Assembly: GCA_002396645.1 (NCBI GenBank)
Contig: DGYI01000063.1
Coordinates: 78,015-134,282, forward strand
Length of the DNA stretch: 56,268 nucleotides
Reading direction: 5' to 3'
From: Firmicutes bacterium UBA5010
Lineage (GTDB): Bacteria; Bacillota; Clostridia; Tissierellales; Sedimentibacteraceae
Positions within the stretch are counted from its first letter, which is position 1. Each line of letters begins with the position of its first letter. The notes beneath the pieces are model-generated. The model saw only the letters and a program-made list of their open reading frames with translations. It was not told where the DNA came from and made no database searches. A program made the translations under genes and the position numbers. Below, one piece after another: positions 1 to 9,308 of this stretch.

Positions 1-1
1 C

Positions 2-1777
2 CAGATTCATAGCCGCAATCGGTCATATGAAAAAAAGATAGATTCAAAAAAGCCCATAAGTGAGGAGCTTCGCTCATTGCTCGAAATGGAGGCACTACAA
101 AAAGCTCATGATGTTTTTTATGATAACTCAAAAAATGAAAAAGGCTTTTACTGTGTCGGATACAGCGTTTTGGGATATAAGCTTGATGACAGCAATATAG
201 CAAATGTTGTTGGACACAGAGCAGATAAAATAAGTATAGAAATTATAGCTGCATTTTTACCTCATATTGTAGTTGAGGGATTGTATTCGTGCATGGATTA
301 TAACAATCTTAATGTAGCCAGCTTAACTCTTGAGCCGATTGCGGCTATGAATCTGGTTATCCCTAAAGATTTAAGGCTTTTAAATTTAGCCCTGGTCGAT
401 ATCGGTGCCGGAACATCGGATATAGCGGTTTCAAAGAATGGCAGTATTATAGGTTATGACATGGCGACTGTTGCAGGAGATGAAATAACTGAAAGTATAA
501 TGAAAAATTATCTTGTGGATTTCAATACCGCAGAAAAAATAAAAATATCTTTACAAAGTGATAATGAAACTGTAAGCTTTACGGATATACTTGGAATGAG
601 TGTTTCTCTTAATAAAAGTGAAATTATAGCTTCGATTGAAAATGCAACAATAGATTTGTGCAGAGAAATATCGACAAAAATATTGGAGCTTAATAACGAA
701 CCTCCTGTAGCTGTATTTTTAATCGGCGGCGGAAGTAAAACACCTAATATGAAAAAATATCTTTCTGAATTTTTAAATCTTCCTGAATTCAGAATTGCCA
801 TAGGAACTCAGGAATCGGTAAAAAGTGTTGACATATCAAGTTTATCAAGCTTTGATCCTGAGCTTATCACTCCTATAGGTATTGCGTATTCGAGTATAGT
901 GAGTACCAACTATGACTTTTTTAGCGTCACCGTAAACGGAAACAAGGTAAGACTGTATAACATAAGACAAATGAAAGTAATGGATGCACTGCTTATGGCG
1001 GGCTTTGATTCTCGAAAGCTTATGGGCTTTTCAGGTAAGAGCTTAAGCTTTACTCTTAACAACAAGGATTATTTCTACAAGGGAGAGTATTCAACTCCGG
1101 CTCAAATATATGTAAATTCAGCTGTTGCAAATATTGAGACCAAAATCAGCCCCGGCGATATTATAGAAATTATCCCGGCTGTTGACGGTACAAGCCCTGT
1201 TGTAAAAATATCCGACATAGTAGATAATGCTTCAAGTGGTAAAATTATCTTTAATAATACAGAGGTAACTATAGGAACAAAATATTTAGTAAATAATCTT
1301 GAGGTTGATCATGATTATATTATCGGCAATTCAGATGTAATTGAAATAATAAATATAATAAGACTTCTTCATCTGATAGAATTGTATGAAATTGACCCTG
1401 AATATTACCTGTTTTACTCAGATGGAAAAAACATTGATTTAGATATTGTTTTGACAAACGGAATGAAAATTGATGTTATACAAAAAGACAATATATTTGA
1501 GGCAGCAGATAATGTCGATGATAAAAATATCATAGAAAATGAAGATGTAAGCCAAGCTTCCGATACGATAAATATAACTTTAAACGGTGAAAACATAGAG
1601 CTTAAAATCCGAGAAGATAAGTCACCTTATATTTTTGCAGATATGATAAGCTATGCAGATATAGATCCCTCAAATCCTCAAGGCAATATACTCCTTTTGC
1701 ACAACGGAGTTGACGCCTCGTATACCGGAATCGTAAATGACGGCGATATAATAACTATAAAATGGCAGAATGATTAA
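2..1777 (+). CDS. FtsA/PilM-like actin-fold ATPase, 5'-truncated by the window edge
   Basis: The reading frame is open from base 2, so the ATG at 77 is probably internal and the true start lies upstream of the window. Actin-family signatures are visible: a phosphate-2 motif (VDIGAGTSDIAV) about 110 residues after that ATG and an adenosine motif (FLIGGGSKTP) near residue 216. This places it with FtsA/PilM/MreB-type filament ATPases. The C-terminal 270 residues are not actin-like: they contain at least two short domains ending in PGDIIEI or DGDIITI, reminiscent of beta-grasp or SLBB folds. Long clostridial proteins of this kind are usually labelled cell division protein FtsA, but this one sits beside PilZ and surface-protein genes and not ftsZ, so a role in an envelope or pilus-like structure is equally possible. 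The role is inference. Confidence 0.7.
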   Translation, partial: QIHSRNRSYEKKIDSKKPISEELRSLLEMEALQKAHDVFYDNSKNEKGFYCVGYSVLGYKLDDSNIANVVGHRADKISIEIIAAFLPHIVVEGLYSCMDYNNLNVASLTLEPIAAMNLVIPKDLRLLNLALVDIGAGTSDIAVSKNGSIIGYDMATVAGDEITESIMKNYLVDFNTAEKIKISLQSDNETVSFTDILGMSVSLNKSEIIASIENATIDLCREISTKILELNNEPPVAVFLIGGGSKTPNMKKYLSEFLNLPEFRIAIGTQESVKSVDISSLSSFDPELITPIGIAYSSIVSTNYDFFSVTVNGNKVRLYNIRQMKVMDALLMAGFDSRKLMGFSGKSLSFTLNNKDYFYKGEYSTPAQIYVNSAVANIETKISPGDIIEIIPAVDGTSPVVKISDIVDNASSGKIIFNNTEVTIGTKYLVNNLEVDHDYIIGNSDVIEIINIIRLLHLIELYEIDPEYYLFYSDGKNIDLDIVLTNGMKIDVIQKDNIFEAADNVDDKNIIENEDVSQASDTINITLNGENIELKIREDKSPYIFADMISYADIDPSNPQGNILLLHNGVDASYTGIVNDGDIITIKWQND

Positions 1778-1798
1778 AATAATTTTAGGAGAAATCTT

Positions 1799-2422
1799 AT
1801 GAAAACGCAAGGACTTTTGGTTAAAATATTTGATGAAGACAAAAATTATTTAGGTAGAGGAACTTTAAATAAAATATCGGGCAGCATGATAATAATAAGA
1901 GGTAACCGACTACCGGCTATTCCTTCAAAAACTATAATATTTCTTAATATTTACAATGAATTACTCGGTATATCCGTATATGAGTGCAAAGTGAGTCTGG
2001 CGGCAGACATGCAATTATCCGCTCAAATAATTAAGCGACATAATATAGTGGAGAGAAGAAAAAGTTTAAAAATACGCACAGATTATGAAGTCGAGCTTAA
2101 ATTAATAATGAGAGAAAATAAAATTGTTCAATCAGAGACACCTGTTAAAATAAAGATATTAAACTTAAGTATAGGCGGAATGCTGTTCACCTCCTCGACG
2201 GAGTTTTTTATGGGAGATACTGTAGTATTTACTTTTGACTACTATAAAAATTCACCTGTAATACTTGAGGCTAAAATTATAAGAATAGATACTCCGAGCG
2301 ACGAGTTCAGCAACAGTAATTACGGCTGTGTATTCAATGATATATCTGTAAATGACGAAAGTATAATATTTCAATATTTATATGAAAGACAGCTGCAAGT
2401 ACATAAGAAAAACCACGATTAG
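1799..2422 (+). CDS. PilZ-domain c-di-GMP effector (YcgR-like)
   Basis: 207 aa. The N-terminal ~85 residues form a small beta-rich domain like the YcgR-N domain. The C-terminal half is a PilZ domain with the c-di-GMP binding signature: arginines in RRKSLKIR (about residue 81) followed by NLSIGGM (D/N-x-S-x-x-G). PilZ proteins bind c-di-GMP; YcgR-type members brake flagellar rotation or act on envelope machinery. It lies 21 bp after the actin-fold gene with its own Shine-Dalgarno (AGGAG) and 12 bp before the SLH gene, so the three probably form one transcript. The flagellar operon runs towards it on the other strand, which makes a motility link reasonable but unproven. Confidence 0.85.
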   Translation: MKTQGLLVKIFDEDKNYLGRGTLNKISGSMIIIRGNRLPAIPSKTIIFLNIYNELLGISVYECKVSLAADMQLSAQIIKRHNIVERRKSLKIRTDYEVELKLIMRENKIVQSETPVKIKILNLSIGGMLFTSSTEFFMGDTVVFTFDYYKNSPVILEAKIIRIDTPSDEFSNSNYGCVFNDISVNDESIIFQYLYERQLQVHKKNHD

Positions 2423-2434
2423 GAAGGAGTTAAC

Positions 2435-4540
2435 ATGCATAAAAAATTTAATTCACTGTTTATCATATTTGCACTATTACTAAGCTTTGTAACAAGCGGT
2501 ATCGTTTTGAGCAATCTGGTTTTGAATAATCTTGCTTTTGCCGATACAAATGTAAGTGTGCGCTCTATAAAGCTGAATAACGGAAATAATTTATATCTTG
2601 AGGTAGGAGATATTAAAACTTTAGAAGTTACATTCAACCCTGAAAATGCTACTAACACCGGAATTACATTTTCCACATCAGATAAAACTATCGTAAGCAT
2701 TGATAAAACCGGAACTATCAAGGCTTTAAAAACAGGTAGAGTCACCCTGACCGCGGAAATGGACGGAAAAAAATCAAGTATTTATGCAACTGTATATGTT
2801 AATAACGATTTAAAGGCAGGTTTTACAGAAACTGAACCTGTAAAAGAAAAAATAAAAAACATTACAATCAATGTATCATCAAAAGATACGAACGTTACAA
2901 ATTTTTATATATATCTTCCTTCAGGCTACATGGTAGAAGGCGCTACAGCAAGCTTTGCAGCTGATAGAAATGGCGTATACCCATTTACAGTCTATGACAA
3001 TTCAGGTACAAAAAAGACATTTTATTATGAAGTCAAGGGAATAAAGGAAGTATATAAGTCTGATAACCAAATTGAGGATTTAAATCAAAGTGACTTTGAT
3101 ATAAATATTCTTTATAATAATTTAAGTTTGCAGTATGATTATGAAAAAAAGCAGTGTCTGTTTAATGCTCCGCTTGATAAAATTCGTACTGTTAAGCTGC
3201 CTAATAACAGCACTGTAGATACAATGGAAATAAACTACTATATACCGAATATAAGCAACAGCCAGATTAATAATTACAGCTTTGATGTAGAGGGAAATGA
3301 ATTAAAGCTTAAGGTTATAAGACAGGGAGAATTTTATCTGTTGGTTATATGGCAGGAATCAGAACGTGATGCAAGAAATATTTTGGTAAGCTACAGAGCT
3401 TATAACTTTACTACATCACAAGAAATTATGACAAATCCAGATATGGATTTCATAACGCAAAACGGAGCTTATGAGATATTGGCATATTCCGAATCCGGAT
3501 TAAAGGAATTATTTAAATTTAATATCAAAGATATAGATTTTATGAGACCTTATGCAGACATATCAATAACTTATGAAGATAAGTTTGAATTAAAAGTAAA
3601 AGATAACAGAAAGCTTGATTATATAATTACATATGATGGAAAATATATAAAGATACCTGATAATTATGTAAGCAATACCGAATATATCTATAAGCATCCT
3701 GATACATTCATATACAACGGAGAGTATATATTTGTTTGTGTTGATACATCAGGTAACAGAACTATAGTTTCAGCTGATATATCTTCCAGAAGAAATGTCC
3801 TATATACAAGACGACTTGGTACCGGTGTCCATAATACACCGCATATAAAATCATTATTCAGCAATATCGGAGATCAATATTATCACAGTGTTGATGAAAA
3901 TACTTATTATAAAAATATATTCCCCGCTTATATGAAAGGATTAACGGATACTAAATTTTCTCCGAATTCAACAATAACAAGAGCTCAAATGGTAACAATA
4001 CTTTGCAGAATAAACGACTTGCCTTACGATATCTCTTTGCAGGCAAAGGCAAAGCTAACTGATATAGATGGTCATTGGGCAGCAAATTATATAGCCATGG
4101 CAAGCTCTAAGCGTTACATTCAAGGTAATAAAGATAAGACATTTAAACCTAATGATGTATTGACAAGGGCAGATTTTGCTAAAATGATAAACAATATCAG
4201 TACATTAAAAACTAAAATAGCAAATATTCCGGCTGTTTACAATTATACATTTACTGATATAAGCAGTCAGTATTCTTATGCTAAGGCTGATATATTGAAG
4301 CTGGCAAACAGAGGTGTTATAAGTGCTTCGGGTGATAAATTTAATCCCGGTGCCGCTATAACCAGAGCAGAGGTAATTTACGCTATAAATAGGCTGTATG
4401 GTTTATCTCCATCAGAAATTGAATTTGCTCAAATTGAAAAGCTATACAATAAATATTATAATTTTACTGATATAAAAAACAGTCCATATTATAAGGATAT
4501 AATCATTTCAATAATCGGGATGTACAGAGAAGACAGATAA
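2435..4540 (+). CDS. SLH-domain surface protein with bacterial Ig-like domain
   Basis: 701 aa, preceded by AGGAAGGAG. A signal peptide is visible (MHKK, then a hydrophobic stretch, then AFADT near residue 37). Residues ~40-120 resemble a Big_2 Ig-like domain (LEVGDIKTLEVTFNPENAT...VSIDKTGTIKA). A long beta-rich middle section has no recognisable domain. Three S-layer homology repeats fill roughly 480-660, each with the conserved ITRAQ/LTRADF/ITRAEV core, and a shorter repeat-like tail follows. SLH repeats anchor proteins to pyruvylated secondary wall polymers, so this is an exported wall-bound protein. It closes the three-gene plus-strand unit. Its ligand is unknown. Confidence 0.85.
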   Translation: MHKKFNSLFIIFALLLSFVTSGIVLSNLVLNNLAFADTNVSVRSIKLNNGNNLYLEVGDIKTLEVTFNPENATNTGITFSTSDKTIVSIDKTGTIKALKTGRVTLTAEMDGKKSSIYATVYVNNDLKAGFTETEPVKEKIKNITINVSSKDTNVTNFYIYLPSGYMVEGATASFAADRNGVYPFTVYDNSGTKKTFYYEVKGIKEVYKSDNQIEDLNQSDFDINILYNNLSLQYDYEKKQCLFNAPLDKIRTVKLPNNSTVDTMEINYYIPNISNSQINNYSFDVEGNELKLKVIRQGEFYLLVIWQESERDARNILVSYRAYNFTTSQEIMTNPDMDFITQNGAYEILAYSESGLKELFKFNIKDIDFMRPYADISITYEDKFELKVKDNRKLDYIITYDGKYIKIPDNYVSNTEYIYKHPDTFIYNGEYIFVCVDTSGNRTIVSADISSRRNVLYTRRLGTGVHNTPHIKSLFSNIGDQYYHSVDENTYYKNIFPAYMKGLTDTKFSPNSTITRAQMVTILCRINDLPYDISLQAKAKLTDIDGHWAANYIAMASSKRYIQGNKDKTFKPNDVLTRADFAKMINNISTLKTKIANIPAVYNYTFTDISSQYSYAKADILKLANRGVISASGDKFNPGAAITRAEVIYAINRLYGLSPSEIEFAQIEKLYNKYYNFTDIKNSPYYKDIIISIIGMYREDR

Positions 4541-4572
4541 GAAAGAGCGCTTTCCTATCAGATAAAAAAACT

Positions 4573-4616
4573 GGCTGAGATTTACAAGTCACATATCAGA
4601 CTTGCAAGTCTCAGCC
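4573..4616. terminator. Bidirectional terminator between convergent genes
   Basis: An 18-nt arm at 4573-4590 pairs with 4599-4616 (one G-U-type pair and one mismatch) around an 8-nt loop. On the minus strand a T-run follows at 4570-4564, making a good intrinsic terminator for the flagellar operon. On the plus strand the downstream T-rich tract is weaker. The stem contains the TGA stop and final codons of the ComFB-domain gene. Confidence 0.85.
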
Positions 4617-5153
4617 ATTATTATGCTTTTCTTTTTTTCTTACTAATATTATAGCCTTAATTATTTGAGAAACTATGTCAATATTATTTGATTCTCTAAA
4701 TTCTTTCAAAGCTTCTTCAATCTCAGTTTTATTACCGGTAAAGCTATAAACAGGCAAATTATTCAATGTTATATCTATAATGTCATTTATACATGACTGA
4801 CATTTACAGCATTTGAATTTATCTAATACACTACCCAACTTATCTTTTACAATTATTTCAAAGAAATTTACAGTAGCTTTACTATCGGAATATAGATTAG
4901 CAGAATTATCATATATATTTTCTTCAGAATAAATTTCTTCATTTGCATCATATGTTTTACTTCTGATATCATCATCTAAGTCGGGTGTTTCTGATAAATC
5001 TAAATCGGCAATATCATTATTTTTATTTTCGAATAATATATCATCAATTTTTTTATTATCTGTTCTATTATTTTCTTCGGCACCTCTAAACATAGATGGC
5101 ATAATTTTTTTATACATTGCTTCTTTGTTAAATTCTTTTTTTGTTTTAGCCAC
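4611..5153 (-). CDS. ComFB-domain protein with acidic N-terminal tail
   Basis: 180 aa. The first ~90 residues are low-complexity, Asp/Glu/Asn-rich and probably disordered. Residues ~95-175 match the ComFB (late competence) fold: NFFEIIVKDKLG, then KCCKCQSC, then DIIDITLNNLPVYSFTG and a final helix. The Cys cluster followed by A/TLNxLPxxY is the family hallmark. ComFB proteins of cyanobacteria and Bacillus have been reported as cyclic-dinucleotide receptors. It starts 15 bp after the ParA gene and is the last gene of the flagellar operon, ending inside the terminator. Likely role: a second-messenger-responsive partner of ParA or of motility; this is inference from position and family. Confidence 0.75.
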   Translation of the reverse strand: MAKTKKEFNKEAMYKKIMPSMFRGAEENNRTDNKKIDDILFENKNNDIADLDLSETPDLDDDIRSKTYDANEEIYSEENIYDNSANLYSDSKATVNFFEIIVKDKLGSVLDKFKCCKCQSCINDIIDITLNNLPVYSFTGNKTEIEEALKEFRESNNIDIVSQIIKAIILVRKKEKHNNG

Positions 5154-5168
5154 ACTTTCCTCCCAACT

Positions 5169-5930
5169 CTATATACCTATTGCTAACAGTTCTTCAACAA
5201 ATTTCATATAATCTGTTACAGCAGAATTACGCGGTGCATAATAGTATAAATTTTCTTGTTTAGTCTGAGCTTCTTGTATACTTATGCTCGATCTTATGTG
5301 TGTATCGAAAACCATAGTATTTAATTCTCTTGCTATCATTTCAGCAGTACCTTTTATTTCGTTGCTTAATATAGCTCTTTTATTATATCTTGTCAGCAAG
5401 ATACCTTCTATTATGATAGAAGGGTTGCAATATCTTCTTACCTTGTCTATAGTTTCGTAAAGTTGAGTAATACCTTGCAAACTGAATATATCTGCTATCA
5501 TAGGTATTATAATTTTATCAGATACTGTGAAAGCATTAATTGTCAATATGTTTAATGACGGCGGAGTATCAATTATTATATAGTCATATTTATTTTGCAC
5601 GTTTAATAATGCTTCTTTGAGTAAAAATTCTCTGCCTGTATGTGTAAATTCTAAATCAACACCGCTTAAAATTATATTAGAAGGTATAATGTCAATTATC
5701 GGAGTGTGCTGTATGGCTTCTTCCGCACTGCAATCACCCTTTAATACCTCATATATTGTTAAGCTTTCATCAGTCTCCGCACCCACACTGAAGCTTAAAT
5801 TCCCTTGCGGATCAAGGTCTATTATTAATACCTTAAAACCCTTTGTTCTAAACCCCAGTCCTAAAGCATATGTAGTTGTGGTCTTGCCGACACCACCTTT
5901 TTGGTTAGTTATGCATATAGTCTTTGACAT
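5169..5930 (-). CDS. ParA/Soj-family ATPase at the end of the flagellar operon
   Basis: 253 aa. Deviant Walker A motif KGGVGKTTTTYALG at residues ~10-24, with the second signature lysine, and DLDPQGNLS near residue 40. This is a classical ParA/Soj/MinD-type dimerising ATPase. It is closer to chromosome or plasmid ParA than to FlhG, and lacks the N-terminal extension typical of FlhG. No parB-like gene or parS site was seen nearby. It lies 25 bp downstream of cheD and 15 bp upstream of the ComFB gene, so it is part of the motility/chemotaxis transcript. ParA-type ATPases position chemoreceptor arrays and flagella in other bacteria; that role here is inferred from context only. Confidence 0.85.
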   Translation of the reverse strand: MSKTICITNQKGGVGKTTTTYALGLGFRTKGFKVLIIDLDPQGNLSFSVGAETDESLTIYEVLKGDCSAEEAIQHTPIIDIIPSNIILSGVDLEFTHTGREFLLKEALLNVQNKYDYIIIDTPPSLNILTINAFTVSDKIIIPMIADIFSLQGITQLYETIDKVRRYCNPSIIIEGILLTRYNKRAILSNEIKGTAEMIARELNTMVFDTHIRSSISIQEAQTKQENLYYYAPRNSAVTDYMKFVEELLAIGI

Positions 5931-5955
5931 TTTGATTCTCCTTAAAATGAAACAT

Positions 5956-6447
5956 TTATATTACCTTATTCCCCTTTGCGAAAGACTTAACCATCAGTTC
6001 CCCATTACTACTATCAAAAAAAATTGTTCTTCCATAATTTAACCCCGTATCTTCAGCAATCAATCTTATCTTCATATTTTGTAAAACCTTTTTAACTGCA
6101 ATTACATTTCTTTCTCCTATATTCCCGATACTGCTATTTTTATCATCGCTCATTTCAAACATTTTAGCTCCACCTGCTATTTTAGCAGTCATGCGCATGC
6201 GTAAGCAGCCTTTTCTCTCCAACTGCTTAATCATTTCTTCTATTCCGGTATCCGCATATTTGAATATAGCTTTCTCATCAGCCGGGTTTGGATTCTGCGG
6301 AAGCATTATATGCACCATTCCGCCTATTTGACTAATTTTATCAATTATACAAATACCAACACAGGAACCTAATGCATATGTCGCAACTATATCAGGCGAT
6401 GATACAATTTTCATATCGGATATTCCTACATTAACAGTATTTTTCAT
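5956..6447 (-). CDS. cheD: Chemoreceptor glutamine deamidase CheD
   Basis: 163 aa, the usual CheD length. The catalytic Cys29 is seen in ALGSCVGI and the catalytic His46 in GGMVHIMLP, the pair that with a Thr forms the deamidase centre. CheD deamidates glutamines of methyl-accepting receptors and stimulates the CheC phosphatase. Its start codon overlaps the end of cheC by 4 bp (ATGA-type overlap), so the two are translationally coupled, as expected for interacting partners. No receptor, cheA or cheW gene lies in this window. Confidence 0.95.
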   Translation of the reverse strand: MKNTVNVGISDMKIVSSPDIVATYALGSCVGICIIDKISQIGGMVHIMLPQNPNPADEKAIFKYADTGIEEMIKQLERKGCLRMRMTAKIAGGAKMFEMSDDKNSSIGNIGERNVIAVKKVLQNMKIRLIAEDTGLNYGRTIFFDSSNGELMVKSFAKGNKVI

Positions 6448-7067
6448 ATTTCAATGCCTAACCCTCGTAATAATTTATTTAGTGATTCAACACTAGGTAC
6501 TAACAAGATATGACTATCTACAGAATCTTTATCTGCAAAAAACTTCTCTTGAATAAATACTATTTTATCTGAGACATTTGCATACTCAATTGCAGGTACA
6601 CTTAAAATAGCTCCCGACATGTCAATTGTTAAAGCCGGTACTGATATGTCAATTGTCATACCCGTTAAGCTCGCAATAGAATTTATATATGAAGCAATCA
6701 TTATATTTCCTATTTCAGATAAAGCAGAAAGTTCCATTTCTTCTATTTCTTCAAATCTTTCAATATTAGTTCCCAGTAAAGAATTTACAACCAGGCATAC
6801 GAAATCTCTTTTCAGTAAAAACATTACCATGCCTTCTAAATCTTCTGACATTCTAATTAATATTCCAAGCACTACATTTTCCGGTCCGCCCATAATATCA
6901 ATAGCTTCATTGATGTCTAACAGCTTCACTTCCGGTACTGCCATGTCTACCTTTTTCATAAGCATTTGAGAAAGTGATGTTGCGGCATTTCCTGCGCCAA
7001 TATTTCCTATCTCTCTCAGAATGTCAATATGCATTTCATTTAATTGTTCAAAATTTTTTATAGTCAT
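6444..7067 (-). CDS. cheC: CheY-P phosphatase CheC
   Basis: 207 aa. Two CheC phosphatase signatures of E-x2-N type are present: REIGNIGAGNAATS near residue 20 and SEIGNIMIASYINS near residue 118. CheC dephosphorylates CheY-P and binds CheD. The final base of the upstream fapA gene is shared with its first base and the next gene, cheD, overlaps by 4 bp, so fapA-cheC-cheD are tightly packed. The presence of both catalytic pairs suggests an active enzyme and not a FliY-like structural derivative. Confidence 0.95.
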   Translation of the reverse strand: MTIKNFEQLNEMHIDILREIGNIGAGNAATSLSQMLMKKVDMAVPEVKLLDINEAIDIMGGPENVVLGILIRMSEDLEGMVMFLLKRDFVCLVVNSLLGTNIERFEEIEEMELSALSEIGNIMIASYINSIASLTGMTIDISVPALTIDMSGAILSVPAIEYANVSDKIVFIQEKFFADKDSVDSHILLVPSVESLNKLLRGLGIEI

Positions 7068-8548
7068 TATCTTGCCTCCATGTCTAAATCTGATGGTAAT
7101 AGCGGAGATAGCTGTATTTCACTGCCATCGTTATAAAGTTTTGTATAAGATAAATCATCTCTTACTGTATATCTGAGCCATCCTATAACTACACGAGTAT
7201 TTGCATACATAATTCCACTGCATATTATCTTATGATCGGTTATTTTTTTATTATCATTATCAACTTCCAGCATAGAGGTTTTTAAATCATTTATTGATTT
7301 ATTTATTTCTGCTTTTTTAAGTATCAAAAGCTTATACAATTTTTCATTTGCAGGGCTTTTTTTAATAAACGGTGCTAAATAATTCAATTTATCGTTAATT
7401 TCACTAAGCTCTTTTTCTCTTATTTCTATTTCAGCTTTAAGTTTTTTCATCAGATTCTGATTTTTCTGGCTGTTATGCATTTCCATGTATCTTTCTAAAT
7501 CAATTTCAATTTTAGTTTGTATATTATTTTTAGTACCGATAGTCTTAGCTCTTATTGATTCGCCCGCAACACATTCTCCTCCGATAATAACGCCTCTGCT
7601 CCCCTTTAGGATTATATTTTCTCCGGCAAATACATTACAATTTATAATTGCATCGGAGAAAACATTTTTACCTGCTTTTATAGTTGCATTCTCCAAGTAT
7701 TTACTTGTTATATTCCCCTGCGCAGTCAAGCTTCCTACATCTCTTCCGTTCATTCCGTTGCTTATAAGAATATCCTTACCGGATTCAAGTATTGCACCTT
7801 CAACAATACCCTTGACAACGATATCATCCTTGGCCTTAACAGAATATCCGGCTCTTACGTCACCTTGAACTATTACACTTCCGAGGAAATCTATATTTCC
7901 TGTAGTTTGATCTACATTTTTTACCGTATAAACTGTATTAACATCAATATTTTTAACATTTACATAAATTGCGCCGTCAGCAGCCGCAAAAAGCTTAAGA
8001 TTGTCTTCAGATCTATATGTATTTTTTCCTGCAGGTAATTCAAGGGTTTTTCCTTTATTATACGGGATTTCATTTCCATATACATCTTTACCTGCTTCTC
8101 CTTCTGTTGCAGGGATCAATGTGCATAAAAGTCCATCCTTAGCCACAGATCTAATATTATTTATATTTTTAAAATCTACTGTTCCATCTTCTTTTTCTTT
8201 AAATTCAACAGATTCATCAATCTTAAAATTATATTCCAATCTTGCGTCGGTCCCATGAACAGGAGCTATTCCTTCAGCTGCTACCAATTCTTTGAAGTAT
8301 TCACCGGATTTGCAGTAGACTTTGATATCATGCTCTTTGATTCCAAAGCTAATACCCATCTCCTTTAATTTATCAAATACTTCCTCAGCTTTAATATTTT
8401 CACATTTTTCACAAAACACAACTCTCAAATAAACTTTAAGTTTATTTGCAGATACTATAAGATTAAAAATATATTTTTGTTCTTCTGAATTTTCCTGAGT
8501 ATTTTCAGTTTTTATATCGATACCTGTGCTTATGTTATTATCTACCAT
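7067..8548 (-). CDS. FapA family protein (DUF342)
   Basis: 493 aa. The middle section (about 170-360) has the repeated glycine/hydrophobic pattern of a DUF342 beta-helix (GSVIVQGDVRAGYSVKAKDDIVVKGIVEG and similar), followed by a coiled coil at ~370-430 and a C-terminal tail. The N-terminal ~100 residues form the FapA_N-like region. DUF342 proteins are common in flagellar operons of Firmicutes and Vibrio and have been linked to assembly or polar targeting of flagella; the biochemical function is unsettled. It follows flgG by 35 bp and is translationally adjacent to cheC. Confidence 0.85.
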   Translation of the reverse strand: MVDNNISTGIDIKTENTQENSEEQKYIFNLIVSANKLKVYLRVVFCEKCENIKAEEVFDKLKEMGISFGIKEHDIKVYCKSGEYFKELVAAEGIAPVHGTDARLEYNFKIDESVEFKEKEDGTVDFKNINNIRSVAKDGLLCTLIPATEGEAGKDVYGNEIPYNKGKTLELPAGKNTYRSEDNLKLFAAADGAIYVNVKNIDVNTVYTVKNVDQTTGNIDFLGSVIVQGDVRAGYSVKAKDDIVVKGIVEGAILESGKDILISNGMNGRDVGSLTAQGNITSKYLENATIKAGKNVFSDAIINCNVFAGENIILKGSRGVIIGGECVAGESIRAKTIGTKNNIQTKIEIDLERYMEMHNSQKNQNLMKKLKAEIEIREKELSEINDKLNYLAPFIKKSPANEKLYKLLILKKAEINKSINDLKTSMLEVDNDNKKITDHKIICSGIMYANTRVVIGWLRYTVRDDLSYTKLYNDGSEIQLSPLLPSDLDMEAR

Positions 8549-8583
8549 AAAACTCTACTCCCTCTTTATTAAAATACCGTTAT

Positions 8584-9294
8584 TTAGTTCTTTAATGAAT
8601 TTATCGTTTGCTCTATCTCATCCGCAACCTGAATTATTCTTGAGTTAAATTGGAATGCTCTTTGTGCTTGAATCATATTAGTCAATTCCTGCAATAAAAC
8701 AACATTGGACCCTTCCACATATCCTTTTCTGAGACTTGGATTCTCCGCTATTTCATATTCTGCATTCTCGTTGGCAATTCTGAATAAATTATTGCCGACT
8801 CTCTCTAAGTCAAAATTATTAACAAATTTATACACTCCGGGATTTATATCTATATCTTCATTCATATCCTGTATATCCTGATTTAAAATTATCGGCTCCT
8901 CATTACTGTTAAGCACATATCCCGAGTCCAGCATCAAATAATTTTCTCCGTCTATATTTACGGTAGTAAAAGCACCTGTTCTTGTAAAAAAGATTTCATC
9001 TCCTTTTTGTATTGCAAAAAATCCATCTCCCTCTATAACATAATCTGTCATTTTGTCGGTTTGGATAAAAGCCCCTTCATTAAACAATGTATCTGTTTTA
9101 TAGACTTTAGAGCCGCTTCCGACCATTATAGTTTCTCCGGTCTGACTTAAATTAGTATAAAGCAAATCTGAAAATTCTGCCTTAAGCGTCTTGTACCCTT
9201 CTGTCTGCAGATTTGCTAAATTATTGGATATTACATCCAAGTAAGTTTGATTAGTATTAGCTCCTGCCGTTGCTGTGTAAAATGCTCTTATCAT
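8584..9294 (-). CDS. flgG: Flagellar basal-body rod protein, FlgG-type
   Basis: 236 aa. The N-terminus (MIRAFYTATAGANTNQ...NNLANLQTEGYKTLKAEF) and C-terminus (VEGSNVVLLQELTNMIQAQRAFQFNSRIIQVADEI) are the conserved coiled-coil segments of rod/hook proteins, and the central part (IEGDGFFAIQKGDE) is the FlgF/G core. Exported by the flagellar type III system, it forms the distal rod. The start has GGAGGG 8 nt upstream. Two FlgG-like genes occur in tandem here, as in other Clostridia; assigning this copy to FlgG (FlhP-like) and the upstream one to FlgF (FlhO-like) is based on order and is less certain. Confidence 0.85.
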   Translation of the reverse strand: MIRAFYTATAGANTNQTYLDVISNNLANLQTEGYKTLKAEFSDLLYTNLSQTGETIMVGSGSKVYKTDTLFNEGAFIQTDKMTDYVIEGDGFFAIQKGDEIFFTRTGAFTTVNIDGENYLMLDSGYVLNSNEEPIILNQDIQDMNEDIDINPGVYKFVNNFDLERVGNNLFRIANENAEYEIAENPSLRKGYVEGSNVVLLQELTNMIQAQRAFQFNSRIIQVADEIEQTINSLKN

Positions 9295-9308
9295 AATTTA
9301 CCCTCCAT

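Noticed and set aside
5169..5930. The ParA gene as flhG
   Set aside because: The P-loop and DLDPQGN motif are of classical ParA type, no FlhG-type N-terminal extension is seen and flhF is not adjacent; kept as ParA.
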